A DNA stretch of 64,000 nt from Candidatus Gastranaerophilales bacterium (lineage in GTDB: Bacteria; Cyanobacteriota; Vampirovibrionia; Gastranaerophilales; Gastranaerophilaceae). The notes beneath the pieces are model-generated. The model was given only the letters and a program-made list of their open reading frames with translations, was not told the DNA's origin and made no database searches. Below are positions 9,359 through 19,205 of the stretch, piece after piece (the stretch's first letter is position 1; each line of letters begins with the position of its first letter). Location of the stretch: positions 1 through 64,000 of the forward strand of contig CANPWQ010000004.1 of NCBI GenBank assembly GCA_947584965.1. The letters are read 5' to 3'. Both the position numbers and the translations under genes were made by a program.

Positions 9359-10181
9359 ACTTAATTTCTTAACTCCCGGACTTCCCGCCGCCTCTCAAAA
9401 TAAAGGCTATAAAGAAGGGCTTAATATAATTAAAAATATGGATTTAGACGGGCTTGAAATTGAATTTGTCCACGGTGTAAGAATGAATGAGGATACTCAA
9501 AATTTTGTTAAGTCTTTCATTCAAGAAAATAATCTTACACTTACCTGCCATGGACCGTTTTATATCAACTTAAATTCAACAGAGGATGAAAAAATTGAAG
9601 CAAGCATTGAAAGAATACTTGAAACCGCAAGGGTCGGCAAAAATATAGGCGCGTACAGCATTACTTTTCATGCAGCTTTTTATATGAAACAAAATCCTGA
9701 CGATGTTTATAAAACCGTTTATAAATCAATGGAGAGAATTTGCACACAGCTTGAAAAAGAAAATAACACCGTTTGGATAAGACCCGAAACTACGGGTAAA
9801 GGCACTCAATGGGGAACCTTAGAGGAAATCGTCAAACTTTCCAAAGAGTTTAAATATGTACTTCCGTGCATTGATTTTTCCCACATTCATGCCCGCTATA
9901 ACGGAATTTATAATACTTATGACGAGTTTTCAAAAATATTTGAATACCTTGGAAATGAACTCGGTCAGGATATATTTAACAATTTTCATGCACACCTTGC
10001 CGGTATCGAATACGGCACAAAAGGTGAAAAACAGCACCTTATCTTTAATGAAAGCGACATGAATTATAAAGATTTATTGAAAGTATTTAAAAAATATGAC
10101 GTAAAAGGCGCACTGGTATGTGAAAGCCCAAATATTGAAGAAGATACCAAACTGTTAAAAGATTACTATTTGAGTTTATAA
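9345..10181 (+). CDS. Endonuclease IV-like TIM-barrel protein
   Basis: 278 residues of the AP-endonuclease family 2 / xylose isomerase-like TIM barrel. Candidate metal ligands are seen in order: H in TCHGPFY, H in TFHAAFY, E in IRPETTG, D and H in CIDFSHIHAR, H in FHAHLAGIEYG and E in CESPN. This set resembles the archaeal and clostridial 'deoxyribonuclease IV' branch rather than E. coli Nfo. The start is a TTG at 9345, supported by AAGGAG seven bases upstream; an earlier TTG at 9321 lacks a ribosome-binding site. It overlaps the formyltransferase gene. Sugar isomerase activity is an alternative to DNA repair. Confidence 0.78.
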   Translation: MAINKLNFLTPGLPAASQNKGYKEGLNIIKNMDLDGLEIEFVHGVRMNEDTQNFVKSFIQENNLTLTCHGPFYINLNSTEDEKIEASIERILETARVGKNIGAYSITFHAAFYMKQNPDDVYKTVYKSMERICTQLEKENNTVWIRPETTGKGTQWGTLEEIVKLSKEFKYVLPCIDFSHIHARYNGIYNTYDEFSKIFEYLGNELGQDIFNNFHAHLAGIEYGTKGEKQHLIFNESDMNYKDLLKVFKKYDVKGALVCESPNIEEDTKLLKDYYLSL

Positions 10182-10182
10182 T

Positions 10183-10659
10183 ATGGATTTATTTTATTGC
10201 GACTGCACAAAATTTAACGGAGCGAACAAAAAAGAAAAAGAGCATAACGCAGGGCGTTACATAGTTGAATATGTTGCAAAAAACATTTATAAAATTGAAA
10301 ACAGCGAAACAGAAGTTATCTATAAAAAGCCAAAATACAAATATTCAAATATATGCTTCAGTGTTACTCATTCAGATAATATTGCACTTGTATGTTTTGA
10401 TAAAAACCAAGTAGGTGTTGATATAGAAAGAATTAAACCCCGTGATTTTCAAGCCGTTGCAAAACGAATGAACTTTAAATTAAAAGAAAATACTCTTGAA
10501 GAATTTTATAAAGAATGGACACTTTATGAAGCTGAAATAAAACTTCAAGAAAGTGTCCGTTCTTCAAAAACTATGAAATTTAACGACAATTTTATATTAA
10601 GTATAGTTTCTGCATCGGAAAATCCGATAGAATTTAACTATTTTTTAGAAATAACATAA
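10183..10659 (+). CDS. Small 4'-phosphopantetheinyl transferase-like protein
   Basis: 158 residues. It has the family motifs SVTHSDN (about residues 60-66), GVDIERI (about 78-84, with metal-binding D80 and E82) and WTLYEAEIK (E116, K120). It is shorter than Sfp-type enzymes (about 220-230 residues) because most of the N-terminal half-domain is reduced. Activation of acyl- or peptidyl-carrier proteins is expected if active. It follows the TIM-barrel gene by one base and ends in a 22-base convergent overlap with the parvulin gene. Confidence 0.78.
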   Translation: MDLFYCDCTKFNGANKKEKEHNAGRYIVEYVAKNIYKIENSETEVIYKKPKYKYSNICFSVTHSDNIALVCFDKNQVGVDIERIKPRDFQAVAKRMNFKLKENTLEEFYKEWTLYEAEIKLQESVRSSKTMKFNDNFILSIVSASENPIEFNYFLEIT

Positions 10660-11039
10660 ATTAAATGATAGCCGAATTGCGTTTTAACAGGCTCCGAAAC
10701 AATTCCGGTAGGGAGATTAAACGCTGCGGTTTCAAACTCGGGAACCATATCACCTTTTCCAAACCAGCCCAATATTCCGCCTGATTTACCCGATGGACAT
10801 TTTGAATATTTTTTTGCAGCTTCCATAAATCTGTTAAATGTGTCATCAGAATTTCCGTCCATAATTTCTTTTCTGATATTAACAGCCTCCTGCTCCGTAG
10901 GCACAAGAATATGAGCAGCCTGCACCTGTTTAACGGCAGCAGCTTCAGCCTTATTTGTTACAATTTTTTCAGCCGCATAATTTAAGGTAAAAAATCCCAT
11001 TGCGCCTAAAATCATAAACAATGCTAAAATTTTTTTCAT
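10638..11039 (-). CDS. Exported parvulin-type peptidyl-prolyl isomerase
   Basis: 133 residues: a hydrophobic N-terminal signal/anchor (LALFMILGAMGFFTLNYA) followed by a single PpiC-type rotamase domain from about residue 38 (QAAHILV, SKCPSGKSGGILGWFGKGDM, FGYHLIYV). It is a minimal version, without the SurA/PrsA chaperone domains. It probably acts outside the cytoplasmic membrane. Its 3' end overlaps that of the convergent phosphopantetheinyl transferase gene. A good AAAGGGGA site precedes the ATG. Confidence 0.92.
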   Translation of the reverse strand: MKKILALFMILGAMGFFTLNYAAEKIVTNKAEAAAVKQVQAAHILVPTEQEAVNIRKEIMDGNSDDTFNRFMEAAKKYSKCPSGKSGGILGWFGKGDMVPEFETAAFNLPTGIVSEPVKTQFGYHLIYVISKK

Positions 11040-11096
11040 GATAAGTTCCCCTTTCTTTATAAAGGAATTTTTATCATAAAATCGAAATAAAATCTA

Positions 11097-11606
11097 TCAG
11101 TCTTTTTTCCCTATATTGATAAACTGATTTTCTCTTGTAATGGCAACCATGCCCGAGCGCACTATTTCCTTAATACCGATAGGACGTAAAAGCGCAATTA
11201 AAGCCATAACCTGCCTGTTATCACCGCTATATTCAAGAGTATAAGTATCAGGGGAAACATCAATTATTTTAGCTCCGAAGATTTCTGAAATTCTTAAAAT
11301 TTCGCTTCTTACATCATCTTTTGCGCTGACTTTACACAAAACAAGTTCTCTATCAATACATTTATCAGCTGATTTTGGCAGTTCAACAACTTTAATCGTA
11401 TTTATCAATCGGTTTAACTGTTTGCATATTTGCTCAACAACAACATCGTCGCCGGTTGTAACTATTGTAATTCTGGAAAAAACATTATCAATAGTTGAAG
11501 CAACAGATAAACTTTCGATATTATAACCTCTGGTTGAAAATAAGTCACAGACAGATGAGAGAATACCGGCTTCATTTTTAACAAGTATAGATATTGTATG
11601 TTTCAT
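11097..11606 (-). CDS. ilvH: Acetolactate synthase small (regulatory) subunit
   Basis: Regulatory subunit of acetohydroxyacid synthase, binding the valine feedback inhibitor. It has 169 residues: an N-terminal ACT domain (HTISILVKNEAGILSSVCDLFSTRGYNIESL) and the C-terminal ALS_ss_C domain (RELVLCKVSAKDD). It lies 2 bases downstream of ilvB on the same strand, giving a classical ilvBH pair. Length is standard for IlvH rather than short IlvN-type subunits. Confidence 0.96.
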   Translation of the reverse strand: MKHTISILVKNEAGILSSVCDLFSTRGYNIESLSVASTIDNVFSRITIVTTGDDVVVEQICKQLNRLINTIKVVELPKSADKCIDRELVLCKVSAKDDVRSEILRISEIFGAKIIDVSPDTYTLEYSGDNRQVMALIALLRPIGIKEIVRSGMVAITRENQFINIGKKD

Positions 11607-11608
11607 AA

Positions 11609-13348
11609 CTACTCTCCCAATCCTGCTTCATTGTTTGATAAAATGACTTCATTTAACGGCTGACCTGCTAATACCCACGGATAAACCATTTCAAACGGTT
11701 CTACGATAAAGTCCATAATAACGGGGCCGTCAAAAGCTATAGCTTTATCAAGAGTCTCATTAATTTCTTCTTCTTTAGTAATTCTTAACCCCAGTGCGCC
11801 ATACGCCTCTGCCAATTTTACATAATCCGGTGAAGAAATATGAGTTTGAGAATAATGCTTTTCAAACAGTTTTTCCTGCCATTGCCTTACCATGCCGAGG
11901 TAACCGTTATTAATAACCGCAATTTTTACGGGGATTTTATAATCAACGCAAGTCATAAGCTCTTGAATATTCATCTGAATACTGCCGTCACCTGCAATAT
12001 CAAATACCAACTTGTCAGGTGCTGCTATTTTAGCACCGATGGCAGCAGGGAACCCAAATCCCATAGTTCCAAGCCCGCCCGAGGTTATAAGCTGGCGGGG
12101 ATGTTTAAATTTAAACAATTGAGCAGTCCACATCTGGTGCTGTCCTACTTCTGTTGCAATAATTGCGTCTTTATCTTTTGTCTTATCATATATGTGTTCA
12201 ATAACGGTTTGAGGACTCATAATACCGTTTTCAACCGCTCTTATTGCACGTTTTGACTTCCATGAACTAATTTGAGATATCCATAGTCTTCGCATTTCAG
12301 TATTATAAGTATATTTACCGGTATTAAATTCATTAATCATGACATTTAAAACATTTTTAGCGTCACCGACTATCGGGATATCAACATGAACATTTTTACT
12401 TATTGAACAAGGATCAATATCAACGTGAATAACTTTAGCGTCTTTACAAAATCTTTTTAAACATCCTGTTATACGGTCATTAAACCTCGTACCAACCGCA
12501 AATAAAACATCACAATTACTAATAGCAAGGTTAGCCCAGTAATTACCGTGCATGCCAAGCATACCGAGAGATAACTCGTCATCTTGAGGATACGTACCAA
12601 TTCCCATAAGTGTAGTAGCGACGGGAATATTTAATTTCTTAGCAAGTTCACGAATTTCTTTCCACGCGTCGGAATGAATTACTCCGCCGCCCGATATTAT
12701 CGCAGGTCTTTGAGCATCGCAAAGCAATTTAAGAGCGCGCCTGCATTGTATAGGATGTCCTTCATAAGTCGGATTATACCCCGGGAGATTAACTTTTTCA
12801 GGATATTCAAAATCCATTCTTGAAGTCAATATATCTTTAGGAAGCGAAACGACAACAGGTCCCGGTTTTCCGGTTCTTGCAATATGAAAAGACTCTTTTA
12901 TTACGCGAGGTAAATCGCCTATATTTTTAACGAGATAATTATGTTTACAACATGTTCTTGTAATGCCTACGATATCAGACTCTTGAAAAGCATCATTGCC
13001 TATTAATTTTGAATCCACCTGCCCCGTAAATACAACGAGCGGGTAACTGTCATAATAAGCATTAGCAATACCCGTTATTGTATTACAGGCTCCGGGGCCT
13101 GAAGTTACAAGAACAACACCGGGTTTACCCGTAACCCTTGCATACCCTTCCGCTGCATGCACAGCTGCCTGCTCATGCCTTACAAGATAGTGTTTAATAA
13201 AATCACATTTATATAATTCATCATAAATATGAAGAATAACACCGCCGGGGTAGCCGAAAATCTTATCAACACCCTCTTTTCTCAAACATTCAAGAAACAT
13301 TCTTGCACCGTTCATTTTTTCGGATTTTATGGTTTGCTCGGCTGTCAT
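11609..13348 (-). CDS. ilvB: Acetolactate synthase large (catalytic) subunit
   Basis: TPP- and FAD-dependent enzyme condensing pyruvate with pyruvate or 2-oxobutyrate, the first common step to valine/leucine and isoleucine. About 579 residues. IFGYPGG, the catalytic glutamate in LVRHEQAAVHAAEGYAR, and the TPP motif GDGSIQMNIQELMTC with NNGYLGMVRQWQ are present. Two adjacent ATGs exist; the second (13348) is better spaced from GGAG. It is followed closely by ilvH and divergent from ilvC, so a regulator could control both from the shared 160-base spacer. Confidence 0.97.
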   Translation of the reverse strand: MTAEQTIKSEKMNGARMFLECLRKEGVDKIFGYPGGVILHIYDELYKCDFIKHYLVRHEQAAVHAAEGYARVTGKPGVVLVTSGPGACNTITGIANAYYDSYPLVVFTGQVDSKLIGNDAFQESDIVGITRTCCKHNYLVKNIGDLPRVIKESFHIARTGKPGPVVVSLPKDILTSRMDFEYPEKVNLPGYNPTYEGHPIQCRRALKLLCDAQRPAIISGGGVIHSDAWKEIRELAKKLNIPVATTLMGIGTYPQDDELSLGMLGMHGNYWANLAISNCDVLFAVGTRFNDRITGCLKRFCKDAKVIHVDIDPCSISKNVHVDIPIVGDAKNVLNVMINEFNTGKYTYNTEMRRLWISQISSWKSKRAIRAVENGIMSPQTVIEHIYDKTKDKDAIIATEVGQHQMWTAQLFKFKHPRQLITSGGLGTMGFGFPAAIGAKIAAPDKLVFDIAGDGSIQMNIQELMTCVDYKIPVKIAVINNGYLGMVRQWQEKLFEKHYSQTHISSPDYVKLAEAYGALGLRITKEEEINETLDKAIAFDGPVIMDFIVEPFEMVYPWVLAGQPLNEVILSNNEAGLGE

Positions 13349-13439
13349 CATTTCTCCAATTCTCTTAAACCACTACCTTTTTGTAAAATTTTAACCTAAT
13401 CAAAAATGAAGTGCAAATTTTTTCAATTTTTGTTAAGAG

Positions 13440-13467
13440 TTGACTATAATTTTTTAAGTTTTACACT
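13440..13467 (+). promoter_or_regulatory. Candidate ilvC promoter
   Basis: TTGACT, a 16-base spacer and TACACT (two mismatches to the -10 consensus), about 45 bases before the ilvC start in the divergent ilvB/ilvC spacer. The leader then has AACGAGG before the ATG. Read by eye; no leader peptide or T-box was recognised here. Confidence 0.45.
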
Positions 13468-13482
13468 AAAAAGTAGCGTTAA

Positions 13483-14511
<1,029 letters not shown>

Positions 14512-14530
14512 GTAAAATAATAAATAAAAA

Positions 14531-14557
14531 AGAGAGGCTTAAATGCCTCTCTTTTTA
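14531..14557. terminator. Bidirectional terminator between ilvC and ilvD
   Basis: Perfect 8-bp stem (AGAGAGGC / GCCTCTCT) with a 6-base loop, flanked by A5 on the left and T5 on the right, so it works as a rho-independent terminator on both strands. It lies 20 bases after the ilvC stop and touches the ilvD stop on the other strand. Confidence 0.85.
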
Positions 14558-16219
14558 TATACTTGTAATTGCACCTTTATCTGAAGATGAAACAACTGCG
14601 GAATATCGTTTTAAATATCCCTTTCTTACTTTAGAGGGAAGCGGAGTAAATGTTTTCATTCTCTCATTTAGTTCATTTTCATCCACTTTTAAAGTAATTT
14701 CACGTTTTGGAATATTTATATAAATTTCATCGCCGTCTTTTATGACACCGATTACACCGCCTGCGGGAGCTTCAGGGCAAATATGTCCGATACAAAGTCC
14801 TCTTGTACCGCCCGAAAATCTGCCGTCAGTAATCAAAGCAACTTTACTGCCTAAGCCTTTACCTACTATTGCAGAAGTTGGTGATAACATCTCTCTCATT
14901 CCGGGGCCGCCTTTTGGTCCTTCATAACGGATAACAACAACATCACCTGCCGTTATTTTGTCTTCCATTATTGCTTTCATTGCGTCTTCTTCGGAGTCAA
15001 ATGTTTTAGCATGCCCCGTAAATTCAAGACATTCTTTTTCAACACCCGATATTTTAACTACCGCGCCATCGGGAGCAAGATTTCCATGGAGTACCGCTAA
15101 CCCCGGGTTTGATGTTACTGACGAAGAAACAGGTCTTATAACCGCATTATCGCACCATATATCAGATTGAGCGATTTGCGAAAGTTTTAATCCCGATACG
15201 CCTTTAGTATCTGTCAGTTCTTTTATACTGCCCCATAATGTCTTTAACACGGCAGGTATTCCGCCCGCATTATCCAAATCCGTCATTGTCATAGCGGCAG
15301 AGGGATCAAGTTTAATAATTTGAGGCACTTTAAAACTCAATTCCTCAAAGTCCTTTAAAGTAATACCAACTCCCGCTTCATTTGCTATTGCAAGTAAATG
15401 CAGAATGGAATTTGTAGAACCGCCCATTGCTAAATCCGCAATGATTGCGTTGCGTATAGAATCTCTTGTTATTATTGACGATGGGCGTATATCTTTTTCT
15501 ATTAATTCATTAATTATTACACCCGAATCAAACGCAATCCGCTTTGTTTTTGCGCTGACAGCAGAAGCTGTTGCGCAATAAGGCAAGCTCATTCCCATAA
15601 CTTCGGTTAAGCATGCCATTGTATTTGCCGTATATAACCCTTGGCAAGCACCTGCCGACGGGCAGGAAGTTATTTCCATTTCCTTTAATGTTTTTTCGTC
15701 AATTTCACCGTTTGAAAATTTGCCGATGGCTTCAAAAGTGCCTCTAATCATTGTTAACGTATTATTATGACATTTTCCGTCAAGCATAGGACCAGCAGTT
15801 ACAACTATACAAGGTATATCAAGCCTTGCCGCCGCCATAATCATGCCGGGAGTAATCTTATCGCAATTGGTTAACAAGACAAGCCCATCCAGTTTATGTG
15901 CGGTAGCAACGGACTCTATACAGTCGGCAATAAGGTCGCGCGAGGGGAGCGAATAATTCATTCCGCTATGCCCCATTGCTATTCCGTCGCAGATTGCGGG
16001 AACTCCGAAAATAAATGCCTGTCCGCCGCCCGTATGAATACCTTTTTCAATCTGCCGTTCCAAATCGCGCATGCCCGAATGCCCCGGAACCAAATCGGAA
16101 AAGCTGCTTGCAATTCCGATAAATCTTTTATCCATTTGCTGTTCGCTTACACCTGTTCCATACAATAATGAACGGTGCGGAGTACGTTCTAATCCTTTTT
16201 TTATTTCATCACTTCTCAT
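14555..16219 (-). CDS. ilvD: Dihydroxy-acid dehydratase
   Basis: Iron-sulfur dehydratase, penultimate step of valine and isoleucine synthesis; 554 residues, typical of the IlvD subgroup. Cluster cysteines are in [12 protein letters not shown] and [12 protein letters not shown]; the C-terminal [20 protein letters not shown] segment is conserved. The ATG overlaps the fprA stop (TAATG), which couples a potentially oxygen-sensitive Fe-S enzyme with an oxygen-scavenging flavodiiron protein. This coupling is seen in sequence; its significance is inference. Confidence 0.97.
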   Translation of the reverse strand: MRSDEIKKGLERTPHRSLLYGTGVSEQQMDKRFIGIASSFSDLVPGHSGMRDLERQIEKGIHTGGGQAFIFGVPAICDGIAMGHSGMNYSLPSRDLIADCIESVATAHKLDGLVLLTNCDKITPGMIMAAARLDIPCIVVTAGPMLDGKCHNNTLTMIRGTFEAIGKFSNGEIDEKTLKEMEITSCPSAGACQGLYTANTMACLTEVMGMSLPYCATASAVSAKTKRIAFDSGVIINELIEKDIRPSSIITRDSIRNAIIADLAMGGSTNSILHLLAIANEAGVGITLKDFEELSFKVPQIIKLDPSAAMTMTDLDNAGGIPAVLKTLWGSIKELTDTKGVSGLKLSQIAQSDIWCDNAVIRPVSSSVTSNPGLAVLHGNLAPDGAVVKISGVEKECLEFTGHAKTFDSEEDAMKAIMEDKITAGDVVVIRYEGPKGGPGMREMLSPTSAIVGKGLGSKVALITDGRFSGGTRGLCIGHICPEAPAGGVIGVIKDGDEIYINIPKREITLKVDENELNERMKTFTPLPSKVRKGYLKRYSAVVSSSDKGAITSI

Positions 16220-17400
16220 TATAACAATCCTAACGTCTTATGTTTTTCATATATAATTTGAGCCATATTATCTATTTTTAAGTAATCTTCTGCCTTTGCT
16301 TTGCCTTTGACAAGTATAGGTTCTATAACATCAAGTTTTAACGGAGTAAGCATATCAGCCATTTTACCGAACAAATCACCGCCCCAGCCGTAAGAGCCGA
16401 TAAAGGAAGCAATTTTTGCCTTTGGTCTTAACACGCTTGCCAGATATACCGTATTAAATGCGGCAGGATGAGGCCCAGCTAATACCATTGAAGTACCTAG
16501 AACTATCGTTGTTCCGTCAACAAGAGCCATTGCTAAATCGCCCAAATTACCCTCTACCATATCATATTTTACAGACGGTATACCTTTTTCTTCAAGTTTT
16601 TTTGCTAAATAATCAATCATTTCTTCTGTTGAATGATACATTGATACATAAGGAAGTAAAACTAAATTTTTTCCTTTTTCGCCTGCCCAATCCGCATATA
16701 AATCAAGAATATAATCGGGATTTTTATGAACGGGGCCGTGGCTTGGCAATACCATATCAACTTTTAAATCCCTTATTTGCTGAACATATTTTCTGCAAAC
16801 AGTGCTAAACGGCATCATTATTTCGGCAAAATATTTTTTTGCACTTTTTTCCAAATCTTTTGACGGAACTGCAAAAACATCGTCAAAAATATAATGAGCG
16901 CCTAAAAAATCGCAAGTGCAAATTACATTATCTTCTTTAATGTATGTAAACATTGTATCTGGCCAGTGAACCCCCGGAGATATCATAAATTTTAGCGTTT
17001 TATCGCCTAAAGAAAGCTCTTCCCCATTTGTAATTATTTTTATTTTTTCAGCAGGAACTAAAAGCATTTCCTGTATATTTTTAGCGCAAACTGCATTTGT
17101 AACAACCGTTGCTGACGGAAATTTTTCCAATAATGCCGGAATACTGCCAGAATGGTCTTGTTCTCCGTGGTTTGCAATAATATAATCAACTTTTGTTATT
17201 CCGTTTTCATCAAAAGAGTTCAAATATTCTTTTGTAAATTTAGGATACATAGTATCAATAACAGCTGTTTTTTCACTGCCGATTACAATATACGAATTAT
17301 AGCTTGTACCGTTATCCAGAGGTATTAACTCATCAAATATAACTCTGTCTTTATCATTCAGACCTGCATATAAAATATTATCTTTTATCTTCTGATACAT
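16219..17400 (-). CDS. fprA: Flavodiiron protein (FprA family)
   Basis: Reduces O2 to water or NO to N2O using electrons from rubredoxin. 393 residues: a beta-lactamase-like di-iron domain (HGEQDHSGS near residue 79; H in [15 protein letters not shown]) and a C-terminal flavodoxin-like FMN domain from about residue 250 ([30 protein letters not shown]). No rubredoxin domain is fused; the partner is the adjacent rubredoxin gene. It starts after a GGAGAGG site downstream of a hairpin that separates it from rubredoxin. Confidence 0.95.
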   Translation of the reverse strand: MYQKIKDNILYAGLNDKDRVIFDELIPLDNGTSYNSYIVIGSEKTAVIDTMYPKFTKEYLNSFDENGITKVDYIIANHGEQDHSGSIPALLEKFPSATVVTNAVCAKNIQEMLLVPAEKIKIITNGEELSLGDKTLKFMISPGVHWPDTMFTYIKEDNVICTCDFLGAHYIFDDVFAVPSKDLEKSAKKYFAEIMMPFSTVCRKYVQQIRDLKVDMVLPSHGPVHKNPDYILDLYADWAGEKGKNLVLLPYVSMYHSTEEMIDYLAKKLEEKGIPSVKYDMVEGNLGDLAMALVDGTTIVLGTSMVLAGPHPAAFNTVYLASVLRPKAKIASFIGSYGWGGDLFGKMADMLTPLKLDVIEPILVKGKAKAEDYLKIDNMAQIIYEKHKTLGLL

Positions 17401-17424
17401 AAAATCACTCCTCTCCTATAATTA

Positions 17425-17451
17425 AAAACAGCAAATATTATTGCTGTTTTT
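17425..17451 (-). terminator. Hairpin with U-tract between rubredoxin and fprA
   Basis: An 11-bp inverted repeat (AAAAACAGCAA / TTGCTGTTTTT, 5-base loop) overlapping the last codons of the rubredoxin gene and ending in T5 on the minus strand. It could act as a partial terminator that lowers fprA relative to rubredoxin, or protect the upstream mRNA 3' end. Stem seen directly; role inferred. Confidence 0.55.
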
Positions 17452-17578
17452 CGAACATATCTTTACCTACACCGCAAAGAGGACAAACATAATCATCGGG
17501 TAAATCCTCAAAAGCGACATTTCCGTTTTCAGCGGGTTCATAAACATAATGACATACGGTGCAAATATAATTTTCCAT
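17438..17578 (-). CDS. Rubredoxin
   Basis: 46-residue single-iron electron carrier. The two iron-binding loops are clear: [12 protein letters not shown] (residues 5-16) and [10 protein letters not shown] (31-40), with the usual acidic middle segment. It is slightly shorter than the usual 52-54 residues, with a reduced central region. AAAGGAGATAGTT precedes the ATG. Being immediately upstream of fprA, it is the likely electron donor for the flavodiiron protein in oxygen or NO detoxification. Confidence 0.95.
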   Translation of the reverse strand: MENYICTVCHYVYEPAENGNVAFEDLPDDYVCPLCGVGKDMFEKQQ

Positions 17579-17739
17579 AACTATCTCCTTTTTTCTACCA
17601 TATTTGAGGATAACATCTTATTTAAAAGTAATCAATCATTAAAAAGGATAACCTGATTTACATTTCTTAACAAAAAAGTCAATTTTATCAAACAAAAATT
17701 TTTTATATGTATACACGAGATAATTAGAGAGGATAAAAC

Positions 17740-18969
17740 ATGTCGAACAGAGTAAATTATTATGATTTGAACAAAGTTTCATTAACATCTGGTAGCGGAG
17801 TATCAAGTTCTTCAAAAAACAGCGAAATGGATGACTCCATATTTGCACATAGCAGTACTGATTTAATAGATCCTAAAAAATATTTTGAAATTGTACTCAG
17901 CTATGAAGATGTAATAAAAGAAGCAGACATAAATCATGACGGAAAAATTGATGATGCAGAAAAACAAACTTTTATTGAAAAAATAAAAGGTAATGACGGC
18001 GATAAGAGCAGCGTATCGAATAAAGATATAGCAATGGAATTAGAAAAAATATTAGAAAAAGCTCAAGCTGAAAAAGAAGAACAAGAAGAAGCATTAGCAC
18101 AAGAAGCTGGAGCAGAAGGCGCCGGAGGTGCAGCAGGTGCTCCAAGCAGCGAAGAAGCCGGAGTAGAAAGCCCTGCAGGTACAGCAGATACAGCAGGTAC
18201 AACAGGTGCGCCCGAATCTAGTCAGGTTCCGGAAGTAGAAAATAAAAATGACAGTTCTAAAAGTCTTGACGATATGACAATGGAAGAACTCCAAGAAGAA
18301 AAAGAAAATCGTGAAACAAATCTGGATGTTGCAAATGATAAATTAACAGAAGCTCAAACAGCGTATAGCGAAGCTGTAGCCAAAGATGAACAACTTACAC
18401 AAGAACTAAAAGAAAGACAAGAAGAAAATCAAAGTGCCATAGACGAGAAACAGGGAGAAATTGCAAATACACAAAACAGCATAGTTGAAAAAGAAGATGC
18501 TATTAGTGATAAAGAAAGTGAAATTTCAGATTTAAATTCACAAATAGCAAGTTTAGAACAAGCTGCAAATGCAACGTTACCGCCTGAAATGATAGAAAAT
18601 GAGAATGGAGAAATGGTAGAAAATCCGGAATATGCACCGGCAAAAGAGGCAAAAGAACAGGCACAAAGAGACTTAGATGCAAAGCAAGAAGAATTAGAAC
18701 AAGCACAAGATGCTTGGGGAGCTCTGAAAAATGACTTAACCACTCTTGAAAATACATTACAAACACAACAAGCTGATTTAGATGACTTAGAAGCAGAAAG
18801 ATCTCAAATTGAACAGGAGATTATGAACTCAGAATGTTCAGATGAAGTTAAAGCAGCACTTCAAGCATTAAATAAGGCAGATCAAGCTCAATACGATGCT
18901 CAAAATAATGTATATGAAGTTGACAGAAAAATTGCACAAGAGAAAAATAACAAAACTGAAGAAGAATAG
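17740..18969 (+). CDS. EF-hand and coiled-coil protein, no signal peptide
   Basis: 409 residues, function unknown. It has one canonical EF-hand loop at residues 63-74 (DINHDGKIDDAE), then a low-complexity Ala/Gly/Glu linker (about 105-150) and a long coiled coil (about 180-405) rich in E, Q, K and A. No signal peptide, membrane segment or LPXTG is present. The coil is clearly paralogous to that of the next gene: KDEQLTQELKERQ here aligns with QDEKISDELKEKR there, and ERSQIEQEI with ERSDIEQEI. Calcium binding is likely; a structural or secreted role is inference. A strong terminator follows. Confidence 0.88.
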   Translation: MSNRVNYYDLNKVSLTSGSGVSSSSKNSEMDDSIFAHSSTDLIDPKKYFEIVLSYEDVIKEADINHDGKIDDAEKQTFIEKIKGNDGDKSSVSNKDIAMELEKILEKAQAEKEEQEEALAQEAGAEGAGGAAGAPSSEEAGVESPAGTADTAGTTGAPESSQVPEVENKNDSSKSLDDMTMEELQEEKENRETNLDVANDKLTEAQTAYSEAVAKDEQLTQELKERQEENQSAIDEKQGEIANTQNSIVEKEDAISDKESEISDLNSQIASLEQAANATLPPEMIENENGEMVENPEYAPAKEAKEQAQRDLDAKQEELEQAQDAWGALKNDLTTLENTLQTQQADLDDLEAERSQIEQEIMNSECSDEVKAALQALNKADQAQYDAQNNVYEVDRKIAQEKNNKTEEE

Positions 18970-18986
18970 TTATTAGAAATCAGATT

Positions 18987-19019
18987 AAAAAAGAACAGAC
19001 ATAATGTCTGTTCTTTTTT
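18987..19019 (+). terminator. Rho-independent terminator after the EF-hand gene
   Basis: Perfect 15-bp stem AAAAAAGAACAGACA / TGTCTGTTCTTTTTT with a 3-base loop, 17 bases after the stop codon; the right arm supplies the T-tract. The A-tract on the left makes it potentially bidirectional. Confidence 0.9.
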
Positions 19020-19040
19020 ATATTTATCTATACAAATTTT

Positions 19041-19104
19041 CCGTAGGGTGAAGTCGAGCGAAAGCGAGTGAACCCGAGAATGTGAAGGCAAAGTGCGACA
19101 TCGG
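19041..19104. repeat. GC-rich intergenic segment, candidate dispersed repeat or structured RNA
   Basis: 64 bases at about 56% G+C inside otherwise very AT-rich intergenic DNA, between the terminator of one EF-hand gene and the start of the next. It contains GCGAAAGC (a GNRA-type mini-hairpin) and complementary tetramers (GTCG/CGAC, GGGT/ACCC, CCG/CGG at the ends). There is only one copy in this window, so repeat status is a guess. Confidence 0.3.
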
Positions 19105-19205
19105 ATTAAATTTAAAATTCATAAATTAAATTATTAAGTATTGTAACAAATATTAAAGTTTATAATTTTTATGCCGATATGTACATTAAGAAAGTGAAGG
19201 TTAAA

